Shown: piece after piece, positions 12,401 through 22,690 of the stretch | Numbering within the stretch: the first letter of the stretch is position 1 | How the letters are laid out: each line of letters starts with the position of its first letter | Source: Bemisia tabaci | Lineage: Eukaryota; Arthropoda; Insecta; Hemiptera; Aleyrodidae | Length of the DNA stretch: 64,000 nt | NCBI RefSeq assembly: GCF_918797505.1 | Contig: NC_092796.1 | Location: 58,062,851-58,126,850, forward strand | Reading direction: 5' to 3' | Made by a program: the position numbers and the translations under genes | Notes under the pieces: model-generated | What the model was told of the DNA's origin: nothing | Databases searched by the model: none | Seen by the model: only the letters and a program-made list of their open reading frames with translations

Positions 12401-15400
12401 AGATTCAAGAGAGGCTATCGGCTAGGCAATTCGAATATCAATATAATCTGTTATGCAGACGATGCTGTTTTAGTAGCAAGCTCCGAGGATGATCTGCAAA
12501 GAATGCTCTATTCCTTCAACCTATCTGCAAAGACATTCAACATGAAAGTGTCGGCTAAAAAAACAAAAATCAGTTGTATCTCTGCGCCGTCGTTAATGCG
12601 CATCCTTTCCCTCGCTTTATTTCCATATTGTGTTTGTTTGCGTTTGTCTTATTCGTAATGGTGCTTCAAGCACTACGTGTATAACACAGCCGAAGGTAGG
12701 AGAGATGTGTTCGGGCCTCTTTTTTAACTTTTCTCTCGAATCTGAGCGACACCTCATTGGCAGCATATAGCAGAGCATTGAGAACTCACGCTTCGCGTCA
12801 TCGCGCCTTCAATTTTTCAGATGCAGCACGGACGTCCATCAAGTACGAATAGTTGTATCTCTGCGCCGTCGTTAACGCGCATCCTTTCCCTCGCTCTATT
12901 TCCATGTGTTTGTTTCCGTTTGTCTTATTCGTAATTATGCTTTAAACTAGAGCAGAGCATTGCGAGTTCACGACTCACGCCATCGCGTCTTACATTTTTC
13001 ATATGCAATGTGGACATCCATCTTGCGAGAATAGTTGTATCGCGTTTACACTTTAGATGTCTCTTACTTTTGAATTTCGAAATAAATTAAGGTTAAGTTT
13101 GCCCGAGATATGCTATGATATGTCCAAATCAATAGTCATTTTGAAAAGGAAGAAATATGTTTAAAGGTCTCTCATGAGGTCTATAAAGTGTGCGTATGTC
13201 TAAAAATCGAACCGGCTATCGTTTCCACGGGAGTTACACATAGAGAATGAAGGAGGGGGATGATAAAGCGCCTGTATGTCAACAAAAAGGTGACAATTTC
13301 ACAGAAAAGTGTTTACGCTTCAGCAAGTAGTTCTTGGACCTCTGTTCACCACTATGCGTAAAAGCACCTCTCTTCACTCCTAACTCTCTCTTCTTCCGTT
13401 CATTTATGAAATTTTTCGCATATATTCTCGGTCGTAATTTTTTTTCTCTTCTTATTTTGCTATCTGTCAGAGGGGTGCGTTTTTGGCGCGCCAAGGGGGC
13501 GTATCTGCCAATGGCAGATTGGCCTTATGGCCAGTCTGAGCCTGAAGTGCTTTAGTCTCCTGACAAGAGAATTGCGATCTCAAAATTGGAGAAAAATGAC
13601 GAGTAGCTGAAAAAATGGAACCAATTGATGCGATGTATCGCATGCCGTTTTGACACAAAATATGGCGTCCATCGAATCACCTTAAGATTTGCATCGGGGT
13701 TGCCTTGAAATGCATCTAAAATGCAGTCAATTTTCGATATATTTGGGGGGGGGGAGGCCCCTGCACCTTCTATCAAATAGGGAGAGGTTCTAGATTCCCC
13801 TTGCCGAGAGTGTGGTTCGAGTTCGATCGTTTTGCCAGAAGGGCCATCCAAGAAAACGATGTTGCTATGGGGCTGTCCTTAAATTGGACGTATTTCTATC
13901 AAACGGAACTATGTGTATTATGACGTGAGCCCTGTTATGCATGTATTCTTATGGGTCTCAGAGCTCATGTCTTAATGCACATAGTTCCGTTTGATAGAAA
14001 TACGTCCAATTGCGTAACGCTCCAAGGAGAGGGTGGGGATGGGCGTCTTTGCCAGCGTTTGGCAGCGTTACAGGGGGGGGGGGAGGGTGATATAGACGGG
14101 TTTAAAGACTTTAGGTTCACCTGCGAACATAATAAACATTAAAAATTCGGAAGAAAAATATTCATATGTTTATCAGGAAATTCTTGTTTTATCAAAGAAA
14201 ATTTGACTGTGCCTGGAGGTTTATACGACATTTTTCTTAACACGGAAGAATAGAACGGACTTTAGCGGACCTCGTTGGAATAGAAAACGTCGTATGTTCA
14301 CGCTAATCCTTGGAATCATTCAATTTAAATTCAATAATTCTAAAAATACGTAATACAAATATGCAGGTACCAGTTAACTTCAAGAACATACTTTGTTTAA
14401 TTCCAGGAAAGGCGAGTTCCGTTCTGCATCTATTCTAGCACGAGGGGGCGACACGGAGCCGAAAATGGAGAGCGATATATTCTTACTGCGGAAACAAGGT
14501 AGTCAGTTCAATAGGCTGATGCGCCCGGGGGAAACTCTCATGTTGGGAGAGGAGTTAATGATTAAAACATCAGTGCGTTCAAAAAATGATGATGGTAAGG
14601 TTATACCAGGAATGTTTGGATTGCATTTTGCAAAAAGGAACCACTAGCATTGCAATGATGCTAAGATTGTGCAACTTCATCCTTTGCAATAAAATTGCGG
14701 AAATCGTGAAAAACTATGAAATTTAGATGGTAATTTTTGTCTTAAATTTACAGTTTTTAGCGAGTAAAATAGAAACTATTTATGGATAATCGGGTTTTTC
14801 CTCCAAGACAAAATAAGTTGCACAATCTTAGCAACATTGCAATGCTAGTGGTTCCTTTTTGCAAAATGCAATCCATCGTGTTTCTCGCGAACTTTTACAA
14901 TGAATCCATGTCAAATTGCAATCCCCATCTGCACATCTCCATTCGCACATTCACCATGACGACGGCTAGAGTGCGAAACCACGTTTCTCTGTTTACAACG
15001 TTGTAGACTTCCTATCATACTTTGTTTACTCTTTAGAAAACTAAATAACGTAATATATATAAAACTTCCTTGATTTTTCTTCTCTGTTGGCAGAATATTC
15101 TGTGAAAAATTCAAGCCATTAATTTGGCTCGATTCTCTTCGTAAAAATGGAGCAGGAGCAGAAGTTTTAAAACACCAAAATGGAAATATGCGGTTTTGCA
15201 CTTCGGCCATTGATAAGTGATTTACAGGATCCCTCACCAAAATATCGAAAGTATATTCTGGTGTGTCGTTGTGGGATTTTAGATTCTGTGACGAAAAAAA
15301 AGTCGCGAGAAGATCAAGTTTTGCCCATGCGTAGTGCAAATAATTAAACAAAATTGATAAATAAATAAAATTAAAAACGATAATCTCACGATGTCTTTCT

Positions 15401-18400
15401 GAATAAAAAAGCATCCACACTGTAGCTGTTTAAATATGGTTAACATATAGTCTGATCTGACATGCCTTTGGATCTAAAACGCATTATCGATTAAATTGAA
15501 AAAGTCAAACTACAGCGGAGATCAAGTTGTGAGGAAGAGAAGCATTCGTGAAGAGAAAATGAAACCTCAAGATGGTACAATGATACGTGAATATAATAAT
15601 TTTAGGTCAAGAAACTGTTTCTCTTGTTTTACGAAACCTCTTTGAGAGAGCAGATCTTAAAGTCTTATAGGTCAATGGCAGTTTTGTTAGGAGGTATTTA
15701 ACAATAATACTTTTAATTTGTCATTTATTTTTCTCGTATAATTTTGTATTTTGATTACAGATTGGCAGTTCTCTCGGATGAGTGACGTAGTTGCTCAACG
15801 CGTATCAAAAGTGAACGCGGCTACACAGAGTATAGACGATGACTCAGATGACACAGTCGTAATTGTGGACACCGATGGATGCCGAAACCCAAATTTAAAC
15901 GTGCGTACGTCCTTAGATATACTGCTGTGCTACGGAAGAACGCCGTATGAACATTCGAGAGTTGCCAAATTTCCTTCAATAAAATGTTCATTTTTGAGGA
16001 AAGTTATGGATATTTTTCCTTGAAATTTTCAGGGACTCTAGGTGAAATTGCTAACAACATCATCTGAAAAACTGGAAAAAAATATTCATAAGTTTACCGT
16101 GAAATTCGTGTTTTATCTTAGGAAATTTGGCAACGCCTAAAGGCTCATACGGCGTTCTTCCTTAGCACGGAGGCATACGAATAGTTTTGAGTATAGTAAA
16201 AAAGACCACCTACGACACACTCTTACGTTCAGTTTTAATATAAAATCTAATATATTCATGTACAAGACCAGTATAGGGAATGAAAACTTTACAAGGCACC
16301 GAAATATGAGAAAACTAAAATGTGGCCCCTAATGAGACAGGGTCTGCCAGGATATCACGTGTTCAAGCACGTGTTACACCATTTTATTTCTCCAAATGCC
16401 AGAGGGTTCTATAGAATGTGCGCTCATTTCAAATTTCAGGATGTCTGCCCTTTGGACCCGGAACAAGACAAGGACGATCCATTGGTGACGACGCTAATCT
16501 TGCGAGTATTCATGATGGATTCCATGCTTGACGGTGAGGAGCTGCAAATCACACTTCGGACAACGGCTTGTGTTGAATATCACGACTGCAACCCGGTGAG
16601 ACATCACTCAAAATATGTTGAGTCAAATAGCTTTTTGTTGCACATCAAAAGCTGATTGAACCGCGTTCAGCAGGATGGAACCTAATCACGTCGGCTTTTG
16701 CCAAATTTAACTTTTTACAGGAGAATTTTGGGCGGAATTTATTTTTTGAATGGATCAAGCTTTTTTTATAATTCTTTTCATCTTACTTTTTCCGCAGTCA
16801 TTCCTCTTATCTCTTAAACAGCCGTATTATTCTTACGATCGATGGCGAATCAAATAGAGACACATTTACTCGCACTCACTTGACCGAGAAGCATTTGGCT
16901 TAAGAAATTAAATGATTTTCCTATTTTCAACAAAAAACTTATTTTCAAAGGACCTTTTTAATTTTTTTAAAAAATGTCTTTTAGAACTGCTTGAACTCAG
17001 GATCATCGTGGCAAAATAAACTGGTGCGTTCAAGGCGTAACATTCCTGAAAAAACAGCAAACAAGAATTCAAGTATCTTCATCAAAATTGAAGTTCCTCC
17101 TGGTAAGTGTAGCGCAGCACATGCACATTAATTAATAGGTAAACTCACCACGAAATGTCGGAAAGGTATATGTTTGTGTGGATTAATTACCTCTCGAAAC
17201 ATTTTCGACGCTGCAGTTAATAGTATTAATGTAAAACTAACGTCCATACTGCCGTGCTAAGGAAGAACGCCGTATGAGCCTTCAGACGTTGCCAAGTTCC
17301 CTTCGATAAAAACCGCATTTACTGAGAAAATTGTGCATATTTGCTTCCAAGATTTTCAGACTATTTTGTACACAATTTAATTTAAAATATCTGTAGATTT
17401 CAAAGAAAAATGTGCGTAAATGTCGTCAAAAATTCATGTTTTATCAAGGGAAATTTGGCAACTCTCGAATGTTCATACGGCGTTCAGCACGGCAGCATAT
17501 GAGTAAGTGTTCATTCCGATTTCAACCACGCATCTCGGTTGCGACGTTCAGCAGACTCCGCATTTTATTGTTTAAATGAACAAAGTACTCACGTCCAGTC
17601 TTGCAAAATTCTGTGATTGTCCTCTTCGTGCGAGAAAATTCCGTGACATTTAAGGAATGATATTGCATAATAGGAACTCACTTCAACAAAGATAAAATTG
17701 TGCACTTCATCTTTTAAACAACCGCAAACGAGATACGTGATGGTATTTCACCTGTCATTTTGTCTTAAGTGTTCATTCCGATTTCACCACGCACTCATGC
17801 AGACTCAGGTTGAGTTGAGAGATCCGCGTTTTATGATTTAGTGAGTTACGATCCGCCTTCAAATGGATGTATATGCAATTTCCATACAATCACTGATCAT
17901 TTCACCTCCTTCATAAGACGAAAATTTCAGTAATGACGCGGCAAAATCATATTTATTGGTGTCATTTCATACTTTCATTGGACATTTTTAGCTAGCAGAG
18001 GGCGAAAAGACCCCAAGGCGCGTGTTTTTTAAATTAAAAGCTATAGAAACTTGATTCATTGATCACCTCCTCGCAAACCAACTCCCGTGCGTCTTTCGAA
18101 TTTCAAATTGTTGTGAGATCAGTGGCGTGGCGTGAATTGCGATGTATCGATTGTTCTGCCTTTTAAACCTATAGTAAAGAATCGATTATTAAGGTGTTCG
18201 CTGCGAACACCCTGTTTATCGATCCTTTTCTATAGGGTTAAATGGCAGAACAATCGATATATCGCAAAACACGCCACGCCACTGTGTGAGGTGTAGGATT
18301 ATTTGGATTGCATTTTGCAAAAAGGAACCACTAGCATTGCAATGTTGCTAAGATTGTGCAACTTCTTTTGTCTTGGAGGAAAAACCCGATTATCCCTTAA

Positions 18401-19164
18401 TAGTTTCTATTTTACTCGCCAAAAACTGTAAATTTAAGACAAAAATTACCATCTAAATTTCATAGTTTTTCACAATTTCCGCAATTTTATTGCAAAGGAT
18501 GAAGTTGCACAATCTTAGCATCATTGCAATGCTAGTGGTTCCTTTTTGCAAAATGCAATCCATTTCATACTAGCTTTGATAATTCGAAACCGCATCCAGT
18601 TCAACACTCTACAACTCTACGCTCACACAAAAAGTACCTAGTGCGCTCTGTGGCCGAGAACAAGCAGAGCACTTATTTTCACTCGCATGCAATTATTCTT
18701 CTCCATGGGAAACTTTCCTCTTTCTCGGCAAATAGGGTTTCAAATAGTTGAAAATTGAAATAGAAGAAAAACTAAGATGGAGACTTACATCAACGGGACA
18801 GTGGCTTTCAGAGCTATATGTTCCACTGTGAGAACCAAATTGTAAACAAAATCGAGAAACAAACTTTTTTTCTTATGATTTGGTCCTAAAAATTACGGAA
18901 AAGGGCTCTGAGATGTGTGATATGCATGATATGCAGTAGGTAACTTACTTTTTGGACGACTCTCGTGCTTGTGTGTTTGATCACGCATGTGTTTGATGGT
19001 CGTCTTTGAAACAGATTGATCTTTGTTTCCTTTCAGGAAGAATTCAACAAACTAAAGTGGCGATTTCGGAGGACGATCTGCATAACCGAAAACCCATTTT
19101 GCCTGTCAGCCTCATTTGTATTCTAAGTTTGATTTTTGCAATCGTATACAAAACAATAAAGTAA
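9254..19164 (+). CDS. Zona Pellucida (ZP)-domain membrane protein, 5' end not found
   Basis: Seven exons join in one frame with GT-AG introns: 9254-9462, 9890-10029, 14407-14594, 15761-15900, 16440-16595, 16985-17102 and 19037-19164. They encode about 359 residues plus stop. The first two exons give a ZP-N-like module (starts ISCFKSN, then CGVRQC and KIECQAH). Later exons give ZP-C features (GEELMIKTSV, VDTDGCRNPNL, CPLDP, TACVEYHDC). Exon 6 has RSRR, a furin-type site, and exon 7 a hydrophobic helix (LPVSLICILSLIFAIVY) with a 4-residue basic tail. ZP proteins polymerise in apical extracellular matrix after proteolytic release; in insects many act in cuticle and epithelial shaping. The exact orthologue is not recognised. 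The initiator and signal peptide are missing. Exon structure is read by eye, but matching phases across all six introns make it firm. Confidence 0.85.
9890..10029 (+). CDS. ZP gene exon b
   Basis: Acceptor TGTTTACAG, donor GTGGGC. It enters in phase 0 and leaves two bases into a codon that is completed by the first base of the exon at 14407. It encodes LRFQNVKGLLMADD followed by IECQAHRP, the end of ZP-N or the linker to ZP-C. Confidence 0.8.
10030..11622. other. Intron sequence, part before nested transposons
   Basis: Intron of the ZP gene. It holds a 17-G run at about 10874, a GC-rich patch at 10910-11160 and AT-rich DNA. No exon or RNA gene is recognised. Confidence 0.5.
12351..12571 (+). 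pseudogene. LINE (non-LTR) reverse-transcriptase fragment
   Basis: Two frames together encode a reverse-transcriptase core: FLFNLLMDKLIDAV, then after a frameshift near 12410 GYRLGNSNINIICYADD, followed by AVLVASSEDDLQRML and FNMKVSAKKTK. YADD is the catalytic motif of the palm, and the spacing matches LINE polymerases. Only about 70 residues remain and the frame is broken, so it is dead. It lies wholly inside the hAT element at 11939-13544, so it was captured by it or inserted into it. Confidence 0.85.
12572..13032. repeat. Tandem duplication inside the hAT element
   Basis: Units start at 12572 and 12851 with AGTTGTATCTCTGCGCCGTC, and a third partial start is at 13033. The second copy is shorter (182 versus 279 bp) because of an internal deletion. 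Both include CCTTTCCCTCGCT and the GCGTTTGTCTTATTCG block. Confidence 0.75.
13870..14130. mobile_element. GGGGC-TGTCC / GCGTAACGC repeat carrying a small palindromic MITE
   Basis: GGGGCTGTCCTTAAATT and GCGTAACGCTCC look like one element of the GGGGCCGTCC...ACGTAACGC type, seen also at 39719 and 41583. It is split by a 130-bp palindrome at 13882-14011 with ends TTGGACGTATTTCTATC and GATAGAAATACGTCCAA. AATT on both sides may be the small element's target duplication. An 11-G run follows at 14073. Confidence 0.65.
14407..14594 (+). CDS. ZP gene exon c
   Basis: Acceptor TTTAATTCCAG, donor GTAAGG. It enters with one base completing a codon and leaves one base into the next. It encodes ESDIFLLRKQGSQFN and GETLMLGEELMIKTSVRS, the strand pattern at the start of ZP-C. 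Confidence 0.85.
14617..14875. mobile_element. TIR element, TGGATTGCATTTTGC family, copy 1
   Basis: 259 bp with ends TGGATTGCATTTTGCAAAAA and its complement. It sits 22 bp after the donor of the preceding exon. An equally long copy in opposite orientation lies at 18304-18562. Diverged relatives are at 20581, 23055, 45947 and 49220. It is non-coding. Confidence 0.82.
15761..15900 (+). CDS. ZP gene exon d
   Basis: Acceptor TTGATTACAG, donor GTGCGT. It enters two bases into a codon and leaves in phase 0. It encodes WQFSRMSDVVAQRVS and VVIVDTDGCRNPNLN, a segment highly characteristic of arthropod ZP-C domains. Confidence 0.9.
15921..16175. mobile_element. TIR element, CTGCCGTGCTAAGGAAG family, copy 1
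   Basis: The ends carry GAAGAACGCCGTATGA and a GTTGCCAAATTT block in inverted orientation. It lies in a ZP intron starting 21 bp after the donor. Other copies: 17248, 22441, 35093, 41618 (truncated) and 42862. Confidence 0.8.
16440..16595 (+). CDS. ZP gene exon e
   Basis: Acceptor AAATTTCAG, donor GTGAGA; phase 0 to 0. It encodes DVCPLDPEQDKDDP, LRVFMMDSM and TTACVEYHDCNP, the cysteine-rich C-terminal half of a ZP domain. Confidence 0.9.
16985..17102 (+). CDS. ZP gene exon f with furin-like site
   Basis: Acceptor TGTCTTTTAG, donor GTAAGTG. It enters in phase 0 and leaves one base into a codon. It encodes NCLNSGSSWQNKLVRSRRN; RSRR fits the furin consensus, the usual consensus cleavage site between the ZP domain and membrane anchor. 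Confidence 0.85.
17248..17497. mobile_element. TIR element, CTGCCGTGCTAAGGAAG family, copy 2
   Basis: Starts CTGCCGTGCTAAGGAAG and ends CAGCACGGCAGC. It lies in the last ZP intron. Internal GTTGCCAAGTT and its complement AATTTGGCAAC are paired. Confidence 0.8.
18120..18284. mobile_element. hAT-type MITE, CAGTGGCGTGG family, copy D
   Basis: 165 bp with near-perfect inverted ends CAGTGGCGTGGCGTG and CACGCCACGCCACTG. The flanks TGTGAGAT and TGTGAGGT differ at one of eight positions. The centre holds GGTGTTCGCTGCGAACACC. It lies in the last ZP intron. Confidence 0.88.
18304..18562. mobile_element. TIR element, TGGATTGCATTTTGC family, copy 2
   Basis: Same length as the copy at 14617 and very similar along its whole length, but inverted. 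It lies 20 bp beyond the hAT MITE in the same intron. Confidence 0.82.
19037..19164 (+). CDS. ZP gene last exon (transmembrane tail)
   Basis: Acceptor GTTTCCTTTCAG. It enters two bases into a codon and ends in TAA at 19162-19164. It encodes a short acidic linker, the hydrophobic helix LPVSLICILSLIFAIVY and the tail KTIK. AATAAA at 19155-19160 overlaps the last codons. Confidence 0.85.
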
Positions 19165-19328
19165 TGTTTTGAACTCAGTAGTATCATTTTTTCACGTTGA
19201 CTTTTTCTTCGATCTGAAATGGTGATCCATAATCTCTTGTATAAAAAGAAGTATTGCCGGCGGCTGCTATCATTAATAATTTTTATCAATTTCATGAATC
19301 ATTGTTCTTAAAGTTACGAATCGCCGCA

Positions 19329-19552
19329 CGCAATGGAACGAGTCAATGGGAGAAGTCGGACTCACAAAATTTAGACACTTTGAGGGCTTACAACTCCGTT
19401 ATTACAAAATTTTATTCATTGGTTTTCTCGTAACGTTTTCTCCAAGGAGCATCCCTTGAAATTAAAAATTCGACGAATATAGCGTAAAAATTTGCTGTTA
19501 CTTATGGTGAAAAAATTATGTCCAACCTCTATCGATGACTCGAGCCACTGTG
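19329..19552. mobile_element. Transib-like MITE, copy 2 (left end decayed)
   Basis: Left end CGCAATGGAACGAGTCAAT, right end GACTCGAGCCACTGTG. The right flank is TGTCG, the same five bases as at 7308, but the left flank CCGCA does not match. It lies just downstream of the ZP gene. Confidence 0.65.
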
Positions 19553-19746
19553 TGTCGGCTGATGTCGGAGCATACGTGTGAAACGCTATCCCAAGCAGTG
19601 GATATGCTCAGTTTTAAATTTTTCAGCTTTAAGGCCCCCAATCTAACTCGACCTGGAGAAGTGTACCAAAAAAATTCGAGAGTAAAAAAATTCGAGAGTA
19701 AAAAGATGAGGGAGGGCTCTCCTTGTCACAAATCGTCTTTTCCCGA

Positions 19747-19969
19747 ACGAAGGAACATAATTTCATTCCATGGTTGCAAAATTGACTCGAACGATTCAAT
19801 TTTTCACAAAAATATACATGTTCAATTTTTGTTGAGAATAGTGATTTTTGCATGCGATCAGAAGAAAAATCAGGGAAAACTTTCCGTCAGAAAAACCCAC
19901 GATTCTCCCGGTAACAATGCAATTTGCGGGGGAAATTCGACAACATTGAAATGTTGTTACCTTCTCTCT
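19747..19969. mobile_element. TIR element, ACGAAGGAA family, copy 1
   Basis: Ends ACGAAGGAACATAATTTCATT and a diverged complement. Shares TTGCAAAATTG and the GGAAATT-GACAACATTGAAATG layout with the copy at 37348-37575. A 145-codon ORF over it is treated as chance. Confidence 0.55.
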
Positions 19970-19974
19970 TGAGG

Positions 19975-20580
19975 TAAATGACGATTTTTACTTCAGATCC
20001 TGAGTTGATAGTATAGTAAATTTCATCTCCATTTCAATGAGGTCATAAACTGAAAACGGGCAACGTTTCATAAAAAAGAGCAGGTGATTTGGACTTGGGA
20101 CGTGGATAAATGCAACGGAAGACTAAGTTGTGCAATACAACGGCGAAAAAGTAAGAGGAGGTTAGGAGGCACTCTCGCAACGGGCGCATGGAGGAAATAA
20201 ACAAACAAAAAATGGAGGGTAGCAGGGAAAGAGGTCAAAACATTTTCATGGGATATTTTGCCACGAAAGGGACAGTCGGTGCCCTTGGTCAAGGCAGTTA
20301 TCCCGCGTCCCTCTTCACAAAGCAGGAAAGTGGAGTGGAGAAACAAGAAAATGGGCCCCAGTCACGCAACAGGCTCGATAGACCTCATTCGCTATTACAA
20401 ACCATACGCAAATAGCGTGGTGACCACAAAGATTTGTTTCATGGTATAAATGAGTCTCTTGGTAAATCAAAAATCTTATTAGTTTAAGTGCAGTAAAAAA
20501 TTCACACGACCAAGTTGGTAAAAATGTGCCATGATATATTTTGTATGAAAATGACTGGTTTAACTAAAAACGGATGATAA
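19975..20580. other. No supported gene
   Basis: Overlapping short ORFs on both strands at 20068-20449 have no family signature. No element ends are recognised. Confidence 0.35.
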
Positions 20581-20827
20581 TCGGAGCACATTTAGCAAAC
20601 CAGCGCGATCACAGTGTTGTAAAAATGTTTCTTATTCATGAGTATCTAAAAAATCTCTCAGAATAGCAAATAGTTTTTGCTTCCCACCAACAAATTTTAA
20701 ATTTTAAAGGAAAATAATAGTGTAAATTTTAATTTCGCACATGTATTAAGTATTTTTAAAGAGAAGACGTTGCGCAATTTTGAAAGCATTGTAATCGCGC
20801 TGCTTCCTTCTTGCTAAAAATAGTCCA
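20581..20827. mobile_element. Diverged TIR element related to the TGGATTGCATTTTGC family
   Basis: Inverted ends carry CACATTTAGCAAACCAGCGCG and a diverged complement ending AGTCCA. The layout (AGCGCGAT-ACAGTGTT near the left end) matches the element at 23055. Confidence 0.55.
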
Positions 20828-21407
20828 ATTGGTAGGTTTACGTTGAAGCCGCGTGAAAATTAGTAGATTTCCATGAGAAATGCGGTACATTTCCATGTAA
20901 CATTCGTGAAAACGATGCACTACTGTACATGGCAAAAATCAATTCATTTTCATGGTAGGAGGAAACACCATCTTTGCCACGCAATTCAATCTGTAAGAAG
21001 CTTGCTATTTTTGCCGGAAAAATATATATTATCATAACGAAATATGTACATTTGGACATTTTTTTTTTTATTTCCACGCTTTTTCGGCGATGACATCAAC
21101 CTGCATACCTTTCTAAGCTGCACCGAAATACATGCATTTATAAAAATTGCGTAGAAATCAGGGGTATGAAAAAATAGGTCATGCATAAACAAAGACAAAG
21201 TAGGTATCTAAATTGTGCATGAAAATCAGTGGATATATCCAGAGGAAGCTGCAAGTTTTTAAAATAAGTTTTTAACGTAATATCATAGACTTCTCCTGTT
21301 TTTATGAGCTATGCCTTTTTTCCTATCACTAGCTTCATTTTTTCTTTCTTTTTTTTTTCTTTTTCATTGGAGTGATTGGCAATCCACTTGGTATAAGTGT
21401 TCAGCAC
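20828..21407. other. No supported gene
   Basis: AT-rich DNA with a T/C-rich stretch around 21340. Nothing recognised. Confidence 0.4.
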
Positions 21408-21899
21408 AATTGAATCGACGTATGCGAAAATGTCCAAGGCAGTGTTTCAGAATTCGAGTGGACAATTTTGTTGTAACTTAACGACACAAGATGGTTTAAG
21501 ACGTTGGGAACGTAGGAAATTTTTTGTAAATAATCTCTTAAGTGTAATTAAACGTTTACAAAAGAGATCAATCCTATTAATCAGTGTCGCGGGACAAAAG
21601 AAACCCACCGCAATTGAGGAGCTTTCCGGAAAAAGGGCACATAGCAAAAAATTGCTTTTGAGAGAAATGCATTTGACGTTTCGATACATACTTTAGGGCC
21701 ACTGCCAGTGACTCATGTTCGAAATCGGGAGTCAAGCTGCGATGACAGGTACCATCAGTGGCCAGAAAGTAATGATGGAAACTTGGAAAATGAGTTTTCT
21801 CAAACGCGATTTTTTCCTATGTGCCCTTTTTCCGGAAAGCTCCTCAATTATGAAACCCTGTATTGGATAACGGACTTTCTCGCATACGTCGATTCAATT
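21408..21899. mobile_element. Foldback element, ATTGAATCGACGTATGCGA ends
   Basis: Outer arms pair ATTGAATCGACGTATGCGA with its complement. Inner arms pair GGAGCTTTCCGGAAAAAGGG with its complement. No target duplication is clear. ORFs inside are arm translations. Confidence 0.7.
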
Positions 21900-22152
21900 T
21901 ATGGTGAGACGTTAGGAGCGTGAAGGGGTTCTTGTGCGCATATCTAAGTGTTTTGGGTTAAAAATTGAGGTCAATACCGTGTAGACTCTTTTTATCTGCG
22001 CTCGCCAGCATTCTGTTTCCCGTGTCCAGTAGCAAGTGTCATCATGAAAACAGGCAATCTGTCTAAAACGCATACTTAAGTGAGGAAGCGACCCACTTTA
22101 CTTAACATTTAACCTCTCCTCGTCGACCATGAAATAACGATTCCAATGCAGT

Positions 22153-22417
22153 GGGCTGATCGTTGAAATTGATAGACAAAGCGATAGACAAAGAAGACAT
22201 AAGGAGTATGGAGCGCTCCTATTGGTTGAAATGTGAAGCTCTTATTTATAAAGTGATAAAATTATGGACTAACTAATGGGTCTCTCGTGGGTTGCCATCA
22301 GTTAGTCTGTTACCTAAGTTTTGTCCATTTCAACCACCTGCTTCCACCTATAGGACGCCTTTATCCCTTTTGTCTTTTTTGTTTATAGCTTTGTCCATCA
22401 ATTTCAATAATCAACCC
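22153..22417. mobile_element. TIR element, GGGCTGATC...GACAAAGC ends
   Basis: Inverted arms share TTGAAATTGAT-GACAAAGC and AAAGAAGAC. About 265 bp, non-coding. GCAG on both sides could be a short target duplication but is not certain. Confidence 0.6.
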
Positions 22418-22440
22418 GCAGAAAAGTAAAGAAGTATATA

Positions 22441-22690
22441 CTGTCGTGCTAAGAAAAAACGCCGTATAAACATTTAAATGTTGCCAACTTTTTTCCAATA
22501 AAACATTTATTGTAGAAAAAGGTTATGCATATTTTCACTTGAAATTTTCGGATATTTAAGATTAAATTGCGATCAGAATTTTCTGAGGATTGAGAGGAAA
22601 ACAACTCACAAATTCACTGAATTTGTATTTTATAACAGGGATTTTGGCAACGCCTGAAGGTTCATTCGACGTTTCTCCTTAACCCTTTTT
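22441..22690. mobile_element. TIR element, CTGCCGTGCTAAGGAAG family, copy 3 (diverged)
   Basis: Left end CTGTCGTGCTAAGAAAAAACG; right part GGCAACGCCTGAAGGTTCATT then CTCCTTAA. The spacing matches copies 1 and 2. Confidence 0.7.

Larger units (their letters stand above)
11939..13544. mobile_element. Non-autonomous hAT element nested in a MITE
   Basis: 1606 bp with ends CAGGGTCGGACTGG and CCAGTCTGAGCCTG, the hAT CAG...CTG type. AAGTGCTTT is duplicated on both sides (11930-11938 and 13545-13553), one base longer than the usual 8. The uninterrupted relative at 44179-44621 has a single AAGTGCTTT at this point. No hAT transposase ORF is seen. Instead it contains a LINE fragment (12351-12571) and a tandem duplication (12572-13032). 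Confidence 0.82.
11627..13681. mobile_element. TTAA-flanked long-TIR MITE, interrupted by a hAT element
   Basis: The ends GGTAATTCGATGG and CCATCGAATCAC are flanked by TTAA (11623-11626 and 13682-13685). Without the insertion at 11939-13544 it would be about 440 bp, matching the intact 443-bp relative at 44179-44621. The interior pairs GCGATATATCGCATCAATTG with its reverse complement. TTAA targets are typical of piggyBac and some Sola-type elements; no transposase is present to decide. Confidence 0.82.

Noticed and set aside
14911..15420. 169-codon minus-strand ORF in a ZP intron
   Set aside because: It is long for AT-rich DNA, but it overlaps intron sequence antisense to a firm gene, has no recognisable domain and has no splice partner.
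19535..19972. 145-codon plus-strand ORF downstream of the ZP gene
   Set aside because: It covers the end of a Transib-like MITE and most of another TIR element; no domain.
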